DNA of 28,467 nt, taken from positions 1 to 28,467 of the forward strand of contig JABVXU010000651.1 in the NCBI GenBank assembly GCA_013365365.1. The letters run 5' to 3'. The position numbers and the translations under genes are program-made. The DNA is from Cruorifilaria tuberocauda (taxonomy: Eukaryota > Nematoda > Chromadorea > Rhabditida > Onchocercidae). Below, in pieces: positions 11,387 to 22,597 of the stretch (the stretch's first letter is position 1; every line of letters starts with the position of its first letter). The notes beneath the pieces are model-generated. The model was not told the origin of the DNA. It saw only the letters and a program-made list of their open reading frames with translations, and ran no database searches.

Positions 11387-14300
11387 TCATTTAACTGGTA
11401 CATTACGTAAGCTAGGTGCAAGTAATGGTGATAATCCATCAATCAATAATGGCTGCCCTTTGTAAACAACTTGACCTTCGCTATTTACTTTTAAATCAGG
11501 TGCAATACCTTCCCAAATCTTCTTCTTTGGATTGAGAACCGGATCCGGTCGCCTTCTATATCCTTCACAGGTTACTGGCTGTCCAGGAATGCAGCTTTCA
11601 TTAAACTGAATTAGTTCAACCTTTTCAGGAGTAGAAGCGCATAGAACCATTCCTTGTGATTCGATACCGCGCATCTTCACCGGTTTCAAATTGCAAACAC
11701 AAATCACAAGTCGATTTTGCATCTGCAACTCTGAACTGAACTAATCTGAACTAATCCTAGGAGAAATACAATCCACATTTATGTCTTGAGCAAGCTTAAA
11801 TTAGCTAGCTAATATATTTGAAAAATATATGAAAGTCTCAATCTTCGAAAGAGATTTCGAAAGTCAGGCGCATATTTTGGATTACATGTTGCAACTTGCC
11901 CGCAAAAGTTATCTAAAAAAGAATGGCGAGGTTATTTTTTCCTTCAATATATTGATTAGGCTGAAGTTTTTAATTTTCAACGCTTTTATAAATAAGAATA
12001 CATGAGTGAATATGAATTACCTGTTCAATAGGAATGTGGTGTACAAGGCCAGAGATAACGGTACGCGTTTTATCTTCACCAACATCCATTTGTTCAACAT
12101 ACAAACTATCCGCATCCGGATGCTTTTCTGCTTTCAAAATTCGACCGACTCGTAAATCCAAGCGACCAATATCGACTGTTTCATCGATTTTAGCTTCTAT
12201 ATTACAGTACAAGTATAAATAAAAATACTTAATCAGTGTAATAGTATCAAAACTTATAACTTGTGAGGGAATTCTATTTAAACGATAGATTAATAATGGA
12301 GCGCGGTAATGAAACCACCTAAACAAAACAGCAGATGAAGTGAAAAATTTTAATGTCACTTAAACCCAGTCTTCCATCAAGCAGTTTCAGATCTTTCTGC
12401 AGTTGGATTACATTTTCGTTTTATTTTCGCTACAATATAAAATCTTCCGTCCTAAAATAAAACCAGAAAACAATTAACCTGCATCTTTTTTGTTTCCTCC
12501 TTTTTTACTCTTTGTGTCTTCGCTTCTATTTTCTTTTATTTCCTTTCGCACAGCTTTCACTTCATTCAAGCCTTCTTTGAGTATTGATGGGTTAGTATCA
12601 TCACCACCTTCCGAAAGAAAGCATTTTTTTTCAAATTTCGGAATATTTCGAACTTGCTTTACTAAAAATTATTTGGATATGATTACATTCAAAAATTTTC
12701 TTAGCATGAGAGAAATCAAACCTATCTTTCCTTTCTTGAAAATACAATGTGCTCTTGAAGAAATATATCTTATATATGGCAGTAAACATATGAAATCATT
12801 TCCTTCTTACTACGTCTATGTTATTTCTTGAATTTCAAACATATTGCCAAAATATATGCTAAAAGTCTCTTGTATACTCCGTTTAATTTATACATTGAGC
12901 CTGATTTCCTTCAAGTAAAATCTCGTGAATAATAATCAATAATACTGTAAAACTACTGATTTTCATAAACTACGTAAAGAACAACAAAGATCTTTCGTTT
13001 TGATTACAGAAAAGCAAAAAACAAGTTCGTACATGGGAAGGTACTTTTTTCAGTAAACCCTCTACATTACGATTTAAAAGAGTAGAAAATTTTTAAATGT
13101 GCAATTTTTAATAAAACTCAACGTCCGTTGAAAAGTAAAAATCTTGAAAGTTAAACTAACTTCCACCCAATGTTTCAAGTTTAATCAATTCCGCCTTCAG
13201 CTGTTCAATTTCCGCTCTCAACTGCAGTGTTTGTTTTTCCTGTTCCTGCATTTTCACTTTTTCGAATTGTTCTCCTGAAATTGCGATTGCGATAAAATAT
13301 GAATACTCAGCTGAATTTCTTCCTTTAAAGTGAAAAAAAATAAAATTTGGATTAAAAATTCAAAATTACTTCGTTGATCGAGTTGCGCACTTGCGACTTT
13401 CAATAAAGAGTCAATTCTTTTCTGATTAGCTAATAATTTCGAATATAGAGGTGATGAAGCCATACCTATAAAAAAATGAAAATTTTTAGAAATAATTACG
13501 GAAGTATTTGAAAAACAGTACTTTAATCTCCTAGTAAAAATGCTAATCTACTGCAGTAAAAACTTTTCTAAGCTTAGCTTGTCTCTTTGATCATCGATTA
13601 TTCATCTTTTCAATGAAATTTATCTACTGTTTACCTCGCCTTCCTCTACATATTTCCTAGCGTTCCTTTAAAGAACATACCCTCCCTTGTTAAAATTTCA
13701 TTTTTGGTAAATACATCAACTTTATTCCTCTTTAGTTTCAATTTGCATCATATCTAAATCTTCTTCCACATTCATGAGAAAGGAAAAATTGGTTTAAATC
13801 TAACCAATGCATGAAGCAGAGAAAAAATTTTTGGATTTACGAAGGAAAAAAACAACTAGTTGTTAGCATAGCGGATACTCCGCGTCCTTTAAACAAACAG
13901 AAATGCTTAGCAGAAGTGTTCATGAAATTATTTATAAATCACATTCCAGTTTAAATTAAGCATTTGCTTACCATATTTTCTTACGACAAGTCTAATTTCA
14001 GAACTTGTATATTCGCAATATGTATATTTATCTGAATTTAAACATAAACAAATTAACGAAATAATTTACTGATGCCGAAATCAGTGAAGCGGCAACAGCT
14101 GCAAAGTGCTACCACTGCTATCAACATGACAATAGATCAATGCAACGAATTGACCTTTAAACACTTCTCTGTCATTACCTTTCTCTTCATTTCTCGCTTT
14201 TCTCTTCTCCTCATCTACTACTCTCTTTTCCTTCACTTGTTCATTAACTATTGACTCATCGGCACCACCAAATCTTTTCTTCAAATTATCAATTGCACTT

Positions 14301-14462
14301 TTTTCCATCTTTTCAAACAGCGGTTTAGGCTGAAAAAAATAAAAAAATTTATTTCATTATTGATGGGAGACGAGAAATCAGTTTCTAATTTGTACTGACT
14401 ATTGTCTTTTTTTTCGTTCTGTTTCGAAATTTTACCATTTTAATATTCTTTACAGAAGCAGA

Positions 14463-14493
<31 letters not shown>

Positions 14494-17400
14494 CTAACAC
14501 GATTCAGAAATGAATTCATTCCTTTGGAATTAATACAATATTAAGTAGCAAATCTGAACTTATTGAGATCTCTAATACATATCTAATATTTTCTTAAATT
14601 ATTTAATAGAAATTTGACAGCAGACGAAACATAAAGCACAAGATATTAATAGCTATCTTTATAAAATATGTAGAAAGTCTCTTCAAAACTAAATATTAAT
14701 ATTAAATTAAGAGCGAAGAAAAATGATTACCAAAAAGTGCAAAAAACCAAATAAAATCAAAACCAACTTTGCCAATTTTATGACCAGGCTTTAAAAATGA
14801 AATTGGAGTGGTTGGCAGCATAGCTAGTGTAGGATGGCCGCACTGTTCCCGAATCTTCGCGCTAATGGACGGCATGTAGGGATAAAGAACGACAGAAATT
14901 AGGTAAGCTAAGTTTGTTACTATACCGATTACGGTACCAGCTCGTCTCCTGAAAATAATTTTTTGTTAGAATGAGCCATACCAATTTTCTAAGTTTCATC
15001 AATTCCTATAGTCCCTATCGCAGATGATTTTCATGACTTTCCAGCAGACACGATGCCCAACTAAAAAAGGCATTGGTTAAAAAAAATTTCAAACTTCTTG
15101 GAAAATATTAGCTCACAAAATGTTTAGCCAAATTCCTGTCCCATTTTCGCCATTTCTCTGTTTACTTTGCGAAAAATCATGCAGCTGCACAATTGAACTG
15201 AAATTAACTTTGGCATATGTAATTACCTTTCATTTTCATTTCCTTTGATCAAAACCCAAGGCTGCGTTGACTGTATATATAAATTACCGTGTCGTGATAT
15301 AGAGAGGACTTTCACGATACCATCACGAAGTTTCACCGAACTTAGGCATGAATCAAAATCGCACAAATCGGATGTAACTTGTGCTAATAATTTCTTGTCC
15401 TGTTCTTCGAGATACATATTTGGTACCAGGCCGTCAAAGTATTTGGATAAGAAACTTAATGCACGATTCACAAAGTTGCCCAAATTATTTAGAAGCTCCG
15501 TATTGACCTGAAAACTATGGAATTTATTATATAAAAACTCTAAAATCATGAAATTTCTAGTTGTACTCATTAAATATCTGCCATTTTTTTAAGAATTTGT
15601 CGGTTTAATATTGTTATCTTCATCTGAAAGCGTTATCTGAAGTAATTGCAATGAGCTCTAAAAATGGTGGTTCTGTCGATTCGCAGAAGAACAATTACAA
15701 GACTGATACCTTTAAAGCGAAGTCATCCCAAGAAAACGAAGTGTCTTGTGTTTCGGGACGAATATACAACAAATAAAATCGCCAAATATCAGCATCGATG
15801 CCAGTTTCTGCAGCCATGTCGCCAAAAACCCCTGTACCACGCGATCTGAATATTGATACTCATCAATTAAATGCTACAGGAAATTTGGGAGATTCGAACT
15901 GCAAACTTCAAAAATAGAAATAGATGAAACGGGTATGTCGCGGCTCTCTTGAAATGATAACAAACGTGATAGAACCTTCCACAGAGTTTAGAATCTGCAA
16001 CTTTTATTAATGAAAATTTATTTCTATTTAGAAAAGGTATGAAATACGAATGCAAAACTATACTTGCTAAACTTCGTAGACTCATAATTCAGATATTCTG
16101 TTGCGCACAGATGATTCACCATAGTATACTTGTCACCAGTACCAATTTGTGTAGCAGGAAACATAATAGCGTGAAAAGCAACGTTGTCATAAAAAGAAAA
16201 AATAGATAAGCGTAAGAAAAAAATAAATAAATTAAAATGACCACGCAAAAATCAAATACCCAGTTACAAAAATGTAACGATTATGAAAACATAGGGCTGA
16301 AAGCATAGAATAATTAATTCAGCATATCTAATTTGAACTGATATATCATTCATAGCACTTTCTCTATCTCTGAAATATCCGGTATCTCTACAAACTTACT
16401 TTCCCAACGAAATTGTAAAGATCGACAATGTCTGGGTTTTTCCACCATTGTGACCACTCTTTTCCTAAGTATTCTTTAGTAATTGACAAATAACCAATTG
16501 GTGCATCAAACCAAACATAAAATACCTGAAACGATGAAATCATCAAGTATATTACTTTTTTTTGAAAAAAAAATCACTGTTTTTGAGTCAAGTAACAGAT
16601 GAAAACCTTATTAGAAAAATTATTGAGTGGGACGGGTACACCCCACTTCAAATCTCGAGTTATACAACGCCTTTCCAAACCACCTTTTAGCCAGCTTTTC
16701 GCAATTGATACAGCATTTACTGACCATTGATTTTTTCCCGAATTAAACTGCTCATTTAAATATTTTTCTATTTCATCCTGAAAAAAAGATTTAATTGCCT
16801 TTTTAATTATAAATATAACTTTGAAATCATCTTTGAAATTAAATTTTATGGTATTTCATATGTCTAGCAATTTTTATCTAAAAAGGTGAAAATCATTATG
16901 AAAAGTCATAACCAAAACATACTGATAATTTATTTAAATGAAGAAAAATGTGATTTGATTGCTTTACAACAGGCGCTGCTTTGCATAAGTGACATCGAGG
17001 ATTTATTAACTCCACGGCATTTATTAATTTTCCACAAGCATCACACTGATCTCCTCGTGCATCATCAAAATGACAGTACGGACATTCGCCAGATACAAAA
17101 CGATCTGCCAAAAACCTAGAAAAAAATTTATTATTCAAATAAGTAGTCCGAGTGAAATTCTGAAACTATCAGTAACTTTTAACAAGGCAGCTATGATTCA
17201 GACAAAGCAAATGAACAAAAGATCACTTTTGCTTTGTCAATAAAGGTATCAACGGAAGCTTGGTAATTCACACATTACTATTCTTACTTGATTCTAAATC
17301 AGTCTAGGACCAACATTCGCAAAAATTAAAAAAAATGTACGAGTTGGACATAATTTATTTCAATTTACTGTGACATATTTTAGAAAATATTTCACCTGCT

Positions 17401-18671
17401 ACAATTATCACAGTGCAGCTGATCAACGATATCGGTTGAAGTAAAACCATTTTTATGCAGTTTGAGAAAAATTTCTTGTACAAGTCTGAAAAATGATTAT
17501 GATATTTAATCATTTATCTCCACTAAAATCAAATTTCTGTTGGAATTGATTATAATAAAATACGTGCAACTGCACGAAAAGAGAATGAACAAAGGAGGAA
17601 AAATTCGAAATGTATAAATAATGAATAATGTGAACTGATTACAAACTAATAAAACATAAACTGACATCTGATTTAACCACTCGTTTATGCACTTACTCTG
17701 TTTGGTGTTGCGTAGTTGTTCGACCAAAATGGTCAAAATCGATGTTGAACCATTCATAGATTTTTGCATGTATCGCATGATACTTATCACATATTTGGCG
17801 TGGTGTTAAACCTTCTTGTATTGCCTTGGTTTCGGTAGCTGTACCGTATTCATCTGTACCACAAATAAACAAATGGCGCCAACCTTTCAAGTGACAGTAC
17901 CTGAAATTGAATTTCCTTAACAAATTCTTAAAATTCCGCATATCCCTAAAGTTTTTGTCTATTTAAAAAAAAGAAATAAATAAAACTTTAGCCTCAAGGT
18001 TAGAAGACGAATACTATAAACTTATTTATTCTAGACTTCATATATATTATAGAAATACTACCGAAAATATTGTTTGCTGGTAGTCAACTAATGAGAAATC
18101 AAGCAAATGTTTGTAAAAATTTTCTTAAAGAAAAAATTATAACATAAAATAACCTTGAAAAAACATCAGCACTCAAAACACACCCAATGATATTGCCCAA
18201 ATGTGGCACATTATTAACATAAGGTAAGGCAGATGTTATCAAGATATTTTTTTTACCTGCTTGCGGGAGCCTGCAAAAATCTGATATTTCAATCCGTCAT
18301 CGGCAAATTTAAATAAAAAGTCTCCCAAGGTACATCCCTTTTCCCTCTCCTCTTTCCCCCTTGAGAGAAATTAAAAATAACATTGACATAGGTCATTGTA
18401 TTCATCTAATGATGTAAGGAATACAATAAAATTACACGTCAATAAATATTTTTTTAATTCTCAAAATAAATTGTTACAAAAACCCAATATCTTATTAGAA
18501 GCCATACATCGTGAAGTTAAAAACCGTACTTTAATTTAAATAAATGAATCCAAGAAACAGCAAGATAATTTTAAAATGAAAAGAAAAGCGAATATAGACG
18601 ACACACTTCTCGGACTTATCAACGGACTGTACGTATTCCGGATCCTGAAACCACGTTTTTTCGAAGTCCAT
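11387..18671 (-). CDS. mars-1: Cytosolic methionyl-tRNA synthetase with C-terminal EMAPII domain (17 exons)
   Basis: Charges tRNA-Met with methionine in the cytosol. Exons: 18671-18607, 18270-18154, 17900-17697, 17485-17396, 17115-16923, 16777-16607, 16525-16400, 16188-16064, 15845-15710, 15507-15227, 14948-14768, 14329-14179, 13465-13370, 13274-13161, 12661-12479, 12196-12021 and 11722-11387 (TGA). They join in phase to 914 aa. HIGH-type motif HLGN is at 45-48, in [27 protein letters not shown] follows. Zinc-knuckle cysteines are at 170, 173, 183, 186, 200 and 203, in CPYC, CDAC and [15 protein letters not shown] follows, then the KMSKS-type motif KFSKS at 361-365, split by intron 8. The anticodon-binding helical domain includes [16 protein letters not shown] Lys/Glu-rich linker and coiled coil precede an EMAPII tRNA-binding domain (about 745-914) with [27 protein letters not shown] and LNPKKKIWE. 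There is no GST-like N-terminus. The eighth exon's acceptor is not AG (see findings). Confidence 0.95.
11722..12196 (-). other. EMAPII domain intron, at the IEQ|MQN junction
   Basis: The EMAPII domain is encoded by two exons. The first ends in codons for HIPIEQ before a GTAATT donor at 12020. The second begins with ATG (MQNRLV) after a TTGCAG acceptor at 11723-11725. The Met at 11722 is therefore internal, not a start, although an open-frame search alone would suggest a separate short protein there. Joining the exons restores the run found in human AIMP1 and Caenorhabditis MetRS. Confidence 0.85.
14461..14491. repeat. TA microsatellite in MetRS intron 11
   Basis: An uninterrupted (AT)n run of about fourteen units, inside the intron between the eleventh and twelfth MetRS exons. 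It is likely to be length-polymorphic. Confidence 0.9.
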
Positions 18672-18707
18672 TTGAACTGACCGAATGATGACGTTCGTGT
18701 TCCACGC

Positions 18708-18713
18708 CTAAAA
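18708..18713 (-). other. Candidate trans-splice acceptor of MetRS
   Basis: Minus-strand sequence TTCTATTATTTTAG ends at 18708, followed by 36 nt of leader and then the ATG at 18671. No coding exon with MetRS similarity lies further upstream, and the invertebrate enzyme needs none because it lacks the vertebrate GST-like N-terminus. A splice-leader site is the simplest reading; a 5' UTR intron is the alternative. Confidence 0.55.
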
Positions 18714-19471
18714 TAATAGAATCCAAATTTGCAAGCTGAACAAAACTTCCACAAAATTACAATTATGACAATACGCATCAGCAAATTTTTCAGTGTTCCC
18801 AGTTTTGTGAGTACTTCTAACAATAACTTAGGTCTTCATACGCCCTCTATAAACGTTTTCTAGGATAGAGTATCTTACGTGTCCAATCGCGTACATTATT
18901 GCACTTTATTCGAACGTAAAACTAAATGCTTGTTATATGTCATTTTTTATTCGTCAGTTTTATACCTATAGATTATATTGGAATTCAACAATGTTTCGAA
19001 GAGAATTAGTGCTAATATTACACTTAAAAAAATGATTGCAACCAAAATTTCTTATAATCGTAAGAAAGTCGAACAATAGAGAAAAAATGACACCTGATCT
19101 TGTTTAAGGAAGCAAATTTATAGAAGATTTATTTTCAATTAATATAATATTAAGTAAGAGTAGTCTAAATGGTGCATGCAGAAAAAAAAATTATGCGAAA
19201 TGTGTATAAAACTGAAAACCTATGACTGACAGAAACCCATAAGAGAAAAAAAAATCATGACCAATTGTGGAGGTCCACATAGAAAATACAAAAATATAAG
19301 ATTAAGAAAAGAGGATGGAATAAAAAATGAGTGAATGAAATGTTGAGGTGGACGGCTAAGCCTTTTACTTTATACAAGTTAATAATACAAAAGCAGTTCT
19401 ATTATCATGATAAATCGAATAAAAAAAAAATATTAGATTAATAAGTCATTATTTTCTATCGCATATTTTAG
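18714..19471. other. Upstream region of MetRS, no gene seen
   Basis: Should contain the MetRS (or MetRS-ESF1) promoter. No TATA box can be trusted in DNA this AT-rich. No exon similarity and no RNA gene were recognised on either strand. Confidence 0.5.
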
Positions 19472-19504
19472 CTGAAACAAGCCTTTTCTATAAGCTTGTT
19501 TCAG
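19472..19504. repeat. Perfect 11-bp inverted repeat (hairpin)
   Basis: CTGAAACAAGC at 19472-19482 and its exact complement GCTTGTTTCAG at 19494-19504, separated by an 11-nt AT-rich loop. The right arm runs directly into three copies of a telomere-like hexamer. No gene end lies nearby, so a role as a terminator is not supported. Confidence 0.85.
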
Positions 19505-19520
19505 GCTTAGGCTTAGGCTT
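19503..19520. repeat. Short interstitial TTAGGC (nematode telomere unit) run
   Basis: AGGCTTAGGCTTAGGCTT is exactly three hexamers of the nematode telomere repeat TTAGGC in permuted register. At 18 bp it is short enough to arise by chance or slippage, but it adjoins a perfect inverted repeat in otherwise GC-poor DNA. Confidence 0.7.
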
Positions 19521-20622
19521 GAATAATTGCTATGCATTTATAAATCCTTTTTTTTTTCTTTTTCTAATTCTGTTATGCCTTCCGGTTACTGATCGGAAAT
19601 ATTTGCCAAATTCCGGAGACTTTTTTTTCGCAGTCATTTCAATCTTAACTACTGTAAAATATAACGAGTAATTTAGACAGATATAAGGAGTTAATGAAAT
19701 TGTAGAGATAATGTACCAGAGATTGAGAAAATCTGAAAAAAACTACGTACGAGTGAAAACAACGAAGAGCGAATGTAAATCGAAGAACTTAGCAATTTGT
19801 CTTTCCTCTAGCTACTAAGTTCGAAATAGAAATTAGACAAAATAACACGTGATCTCATATAATAAGAGTGGTTAAAAGAGCGTAAAAATATAGGAAGCAG
19901 ACGAAAAAGAGAAATGAATAGTATCAAAAAAGAGATACATACGACTGCTAGTAAGAAAGCTTGATCATTTAGCTTAGGCACGATGATAATTTGCGAACAA
20001 TCTATGAACTTTGATTCATGAGACCAAATTGTGATCGATTAACCCAGTATGAAAATTTTAATTCCATTGCGTTGTTTATTTAATTTTAATTTTCAACAAA
20101 TAAATTAATAAAAATTAACTTAACGTCATCTCATCCTCATATTTAAACTTTGTAATTATGATCCGGAAAAGAATAATTTTATTCTTGTTAATTTATGATC
20201 CGGAATAATTCAGGAATCTTCGTAGACTGTAATGGATGAAATTTTTTCCATATCATATCTTTTATGAAATGTTTCAATTTAGAAAGGGAAAAAGAAGAAA
20301 AGTGTGCTTTTAACTTTTAAACTTTTAACTTTTTAGAACGGAAGAAAAAATTAAAAGGTTTAAAATAAAACAAGCATTGCATTTTTTCATCTGATAAAAA
20401 TTAAAAAATCAATTTGAGATAATTTTAACAATAATGCTTATAACGCAAATAAATGAAAATAAAAGGAACATTAAAGGTAAAAGAATTACGGAATTATGCT
20501 AAAGGAATTATACGTTCGTTTTTGTAATCATAATTAAAACTGAATTTTGAAAAACCTAAATCTTAATTTTAAAACTTAACGGGGAGAAAATCCTTTTTCT
20601 ATTTTTTTTTTCATTTCTTTCG
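19521..20622. other. Gene-free AT-rich spacer
   Basis: No supported exon on either strand. Two CCGGAA-containing patches (near 19576 and 20163) and a local CTTTTAACTTTTAAACTTTTAAC repeat near 20308-20332 were noted. No recognisable RNA gene or transposon end. Confidence 0.5.
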
Positions 20623-21330
20623 ATTATTTCAATTCTTTTTAAATTTCTCAAATTCAATTTTAATTTCTCTTCCTCTGAATTAATTCCATCTCTTTTCAAG
20701 AATATTTTTCGAATTGTTTACTACTATTTTTCAATCAATGTACTTCAATATGCTAGAATGTATGCACTGATGTAATAGAAATTTCAGTTATTTTAATTTT
20801 AATTATTTCAATTCTTTTTTAATTTCTCAATTTCAATTTCAATTTTCATTTGAATTATTTTGATTTCTTTTCAAGTACATTTTCAGCAATTTCGAATTGT
20901 CTGCTACTATTTCTATATCAATATACTCTAACATACTAGAATGTATGCGCTAAAGCATTAGCAAATTTCAATTATTTCAATTCTTTTTTAATTTCTCAAT
21001 TCCAATTTCAATTTCCCTTCTCTTGAATTATTTCTATTTCCTTTGAAGTATGTTTTTCGTAATTCCATATTGTTTACTACTATTTCTATATTAATATACT
21101 TCAATAATAGGTACTAGAATATATGCACTGAATAATGGTAGATAATGGAATGTATGCATTGAAGTATTAGCAAACATTTCAATTATTCCAATTCCTTTTT
21201 AATTTCTCAATTTCAATTTCCCTTTGAATCTTTTCAAGTATATTTTCCGATAATTCCAAGCTATTCCTCATTATACCTATTTGCAGTGTACTGGAATTTA
21301 TTTATGTATTGGAGTATTAGCAAACGTTTG
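20623..21330. repeat. Long tandem repeat, about 170-210 bp unit, four copies
   Basis: Copies begin with ATTATTTCAATTCTTTTTAA at about 20623, 20802, 20971 and 21182. Each continues through AATTTCTCAATTTCAATTTC, TTTTCAAGTATATTTT, a TTTACTACTATTTCTAT phrase (weaker in the last copy) and a TAGAATGTATGCACTGA phrase. The third copy is longer because part of the ATGTATGCACTGAA phrase is duplicated. Divergence between copies is substantial, so this is an old array. No coding content was seen. Confidence 0.85.
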
Positions 21331-21616
21331 TTCAATTTCGAAAAAAAAAAAAGAAAACTTAAATTAATTTCTAGTTTATTATCGATATCGTACGTGTTGC
21401 AACTTCAATTTTCATTCATTGTTTAAATTCTTTTCATTCTTTAAATTTACAGTAAAGAAATATTTGTTCGCACAGAAATATACAAACAATCCTATAAAAA
21501 GAGAAAAGTAAACTTTGATACAATCAAACAATTTTTATTTACTTTTTGTTTACTTCTAGTTAGTCTACAGTGGAAGAATGTATTGTGAACATTCAAAAAG
21601 ATATTTTATTTATAAA

Positions 21617-21990
21617 TAATCTCTATCATATCAAGGAATAAACAAAGATATCCAATTGGATAAAATGATATTGTTTATGTTTATGTTTATGCTAATTTTT
21701 ATAAAATACACAAATCACTTATAAAGTTACAAAATGGTTTGTTAATGTTTATGAAAAATTTGCTTAATTATCATGGAATACAGGTAATTAGCATAAATTA
21801 ACATGATTGACACTAATCTTTATCATATCAAGGTATAATCAGTGATAACCAGTTCTATAAAATCATTTATGGTAATTTTTATAAAATATACAAATTGCTT
21901 GTGAGATTACAAAATAATTTATCAAAATGGTTTGTGAAAAATTTACTTAATTATACCGAATACAAGTAATTAGCATAAATTATCATGAAA
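21617..21990. repeat. Direct duplication, about 197 bp apart
   Basis: TAATCTCTATCATATCAAGG at 21617 recurs as TAATCTTTATCATATCAAGG at 21814. Shared blocks follow in the same order: AATTTTTATAAAATA, CACAAATC/TACAAATTGCTT, TTACAAAAT, TGAAAAATTT, CTTAATTAT and GTAATTAGCATAAATTA. The copies differ by small insertions such as a TTTATG triplet run in the first. The content is non-coding. Confidence 0.8.
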
Positions 21991-22313
21991 TATATGCATT
22001 ATTGTAGAAAACTGTATTTCGACAGAAAATTTTAAGCAAATTTTTAATAAAGATGGTTCATTTTGAGAAAATACGATAAAATGGGATAATTCAATGATTT
22101 GGAATTACTGTTACTATTTGGCGCAAACGTCACACACCTCTGGATGAAATGAAGGGGTCAGTTTCATATTACTACTGCTAATATTAGCAATGCTTTATCC
22201 ATATCGTTTAAATTTAAATTTCCATCAAAAGTCTCATAGTAGAGATTTAAGATTTTTTTTGAAATTAAAAGCAATAAATTTACAAAAGTTATATGAAAAA
22301 AATTTTTTTTCTC

Positions 22314-22387
22314 TAAGATTATATATAAATATAATATAATATAAGGTTATATATAATATATATAATATAAGATTATATATAAATATA
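22314..22387. repeat. AT-only TATATAATATAA tract
   Basis: Interleaved GATTATATATAAATATAA and GGTTATATATAATATATA phrases, nearly pure A and T. It lies about 500 bp upstream of the phosphatase start and is probably simple sequence. Confidence 0.75.
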
Positions 22388-22441
22388 ACTTTTTATTATT
22401 TCTCTCAGTTTATTTTTGTTCTCTTTTTTTTAAAGTAAAAT

Positions 22442-22597
22442 TGATAAACTTTATCAATCATATTTGTGATTATCCGTTCTTGATAAACTTTATCAATCAT
22501 ATTTGTGATTATCTCTGCTTGACAAACTTTATCAATCATATTTATGATTATTCCTGTTTAATAAACTCTACTTATCACGTTTGTGATTATTCCTGAA
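22442..22597. repeat. 39-bp tandem repeat with internal palindrome, four copies
   Basis: Copies start at 22442, 22481, 22520 and 22559, exactly 39 bp apart. Each of the first two includes TTGATAAACTTTATCAA, a perfect 17-bp palindrome around a central C, followed by TCATATTTGTGATTAT. The third and fourth copies progressively lose the palindrome. It lies about 280 bp before the phosphatase start codon, so it may be promoter-proximal. Confidence 0.9.

Noticed and set aside
12490..12831. 113-codon plus-strand Phe/Ser-rich open frame
   Set aside because: It is the shadow of the Lys/Glu-rich linker exon of MetRS on the other strand; poly-Lys and Glu codons read as Phe, Ser and Leu in reverse.
15245..15511. 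88-codon plus-strand open frame
   Set aside because: Exactly antisense to MetRS exon 10 ([11 protein letters not shown]...), which has strong homology.
17506..17790. 94-codon minus-strand open frame between MetRS exons 3 and 4
   Set aside because: It mostly covers intron sequence and overlaps exon 3 out of frame; no homology.
18536..18823. 95-codon minus-strand open frame over the MetRS first exon
   Set aside because: It is in the wrong frame. The true exon uses the ATG at 18671 and reads [14 protein letters not shown], joining in phase to the HIGH-motif exon.
22120..22165. GC-richer patch GGCGCAAACGTCACACACC considered as a tRNA or transposon end
   Set aside because: No cloverleaf pairing or A/B box arrangement could be built, and no inverted partner was found nearby.
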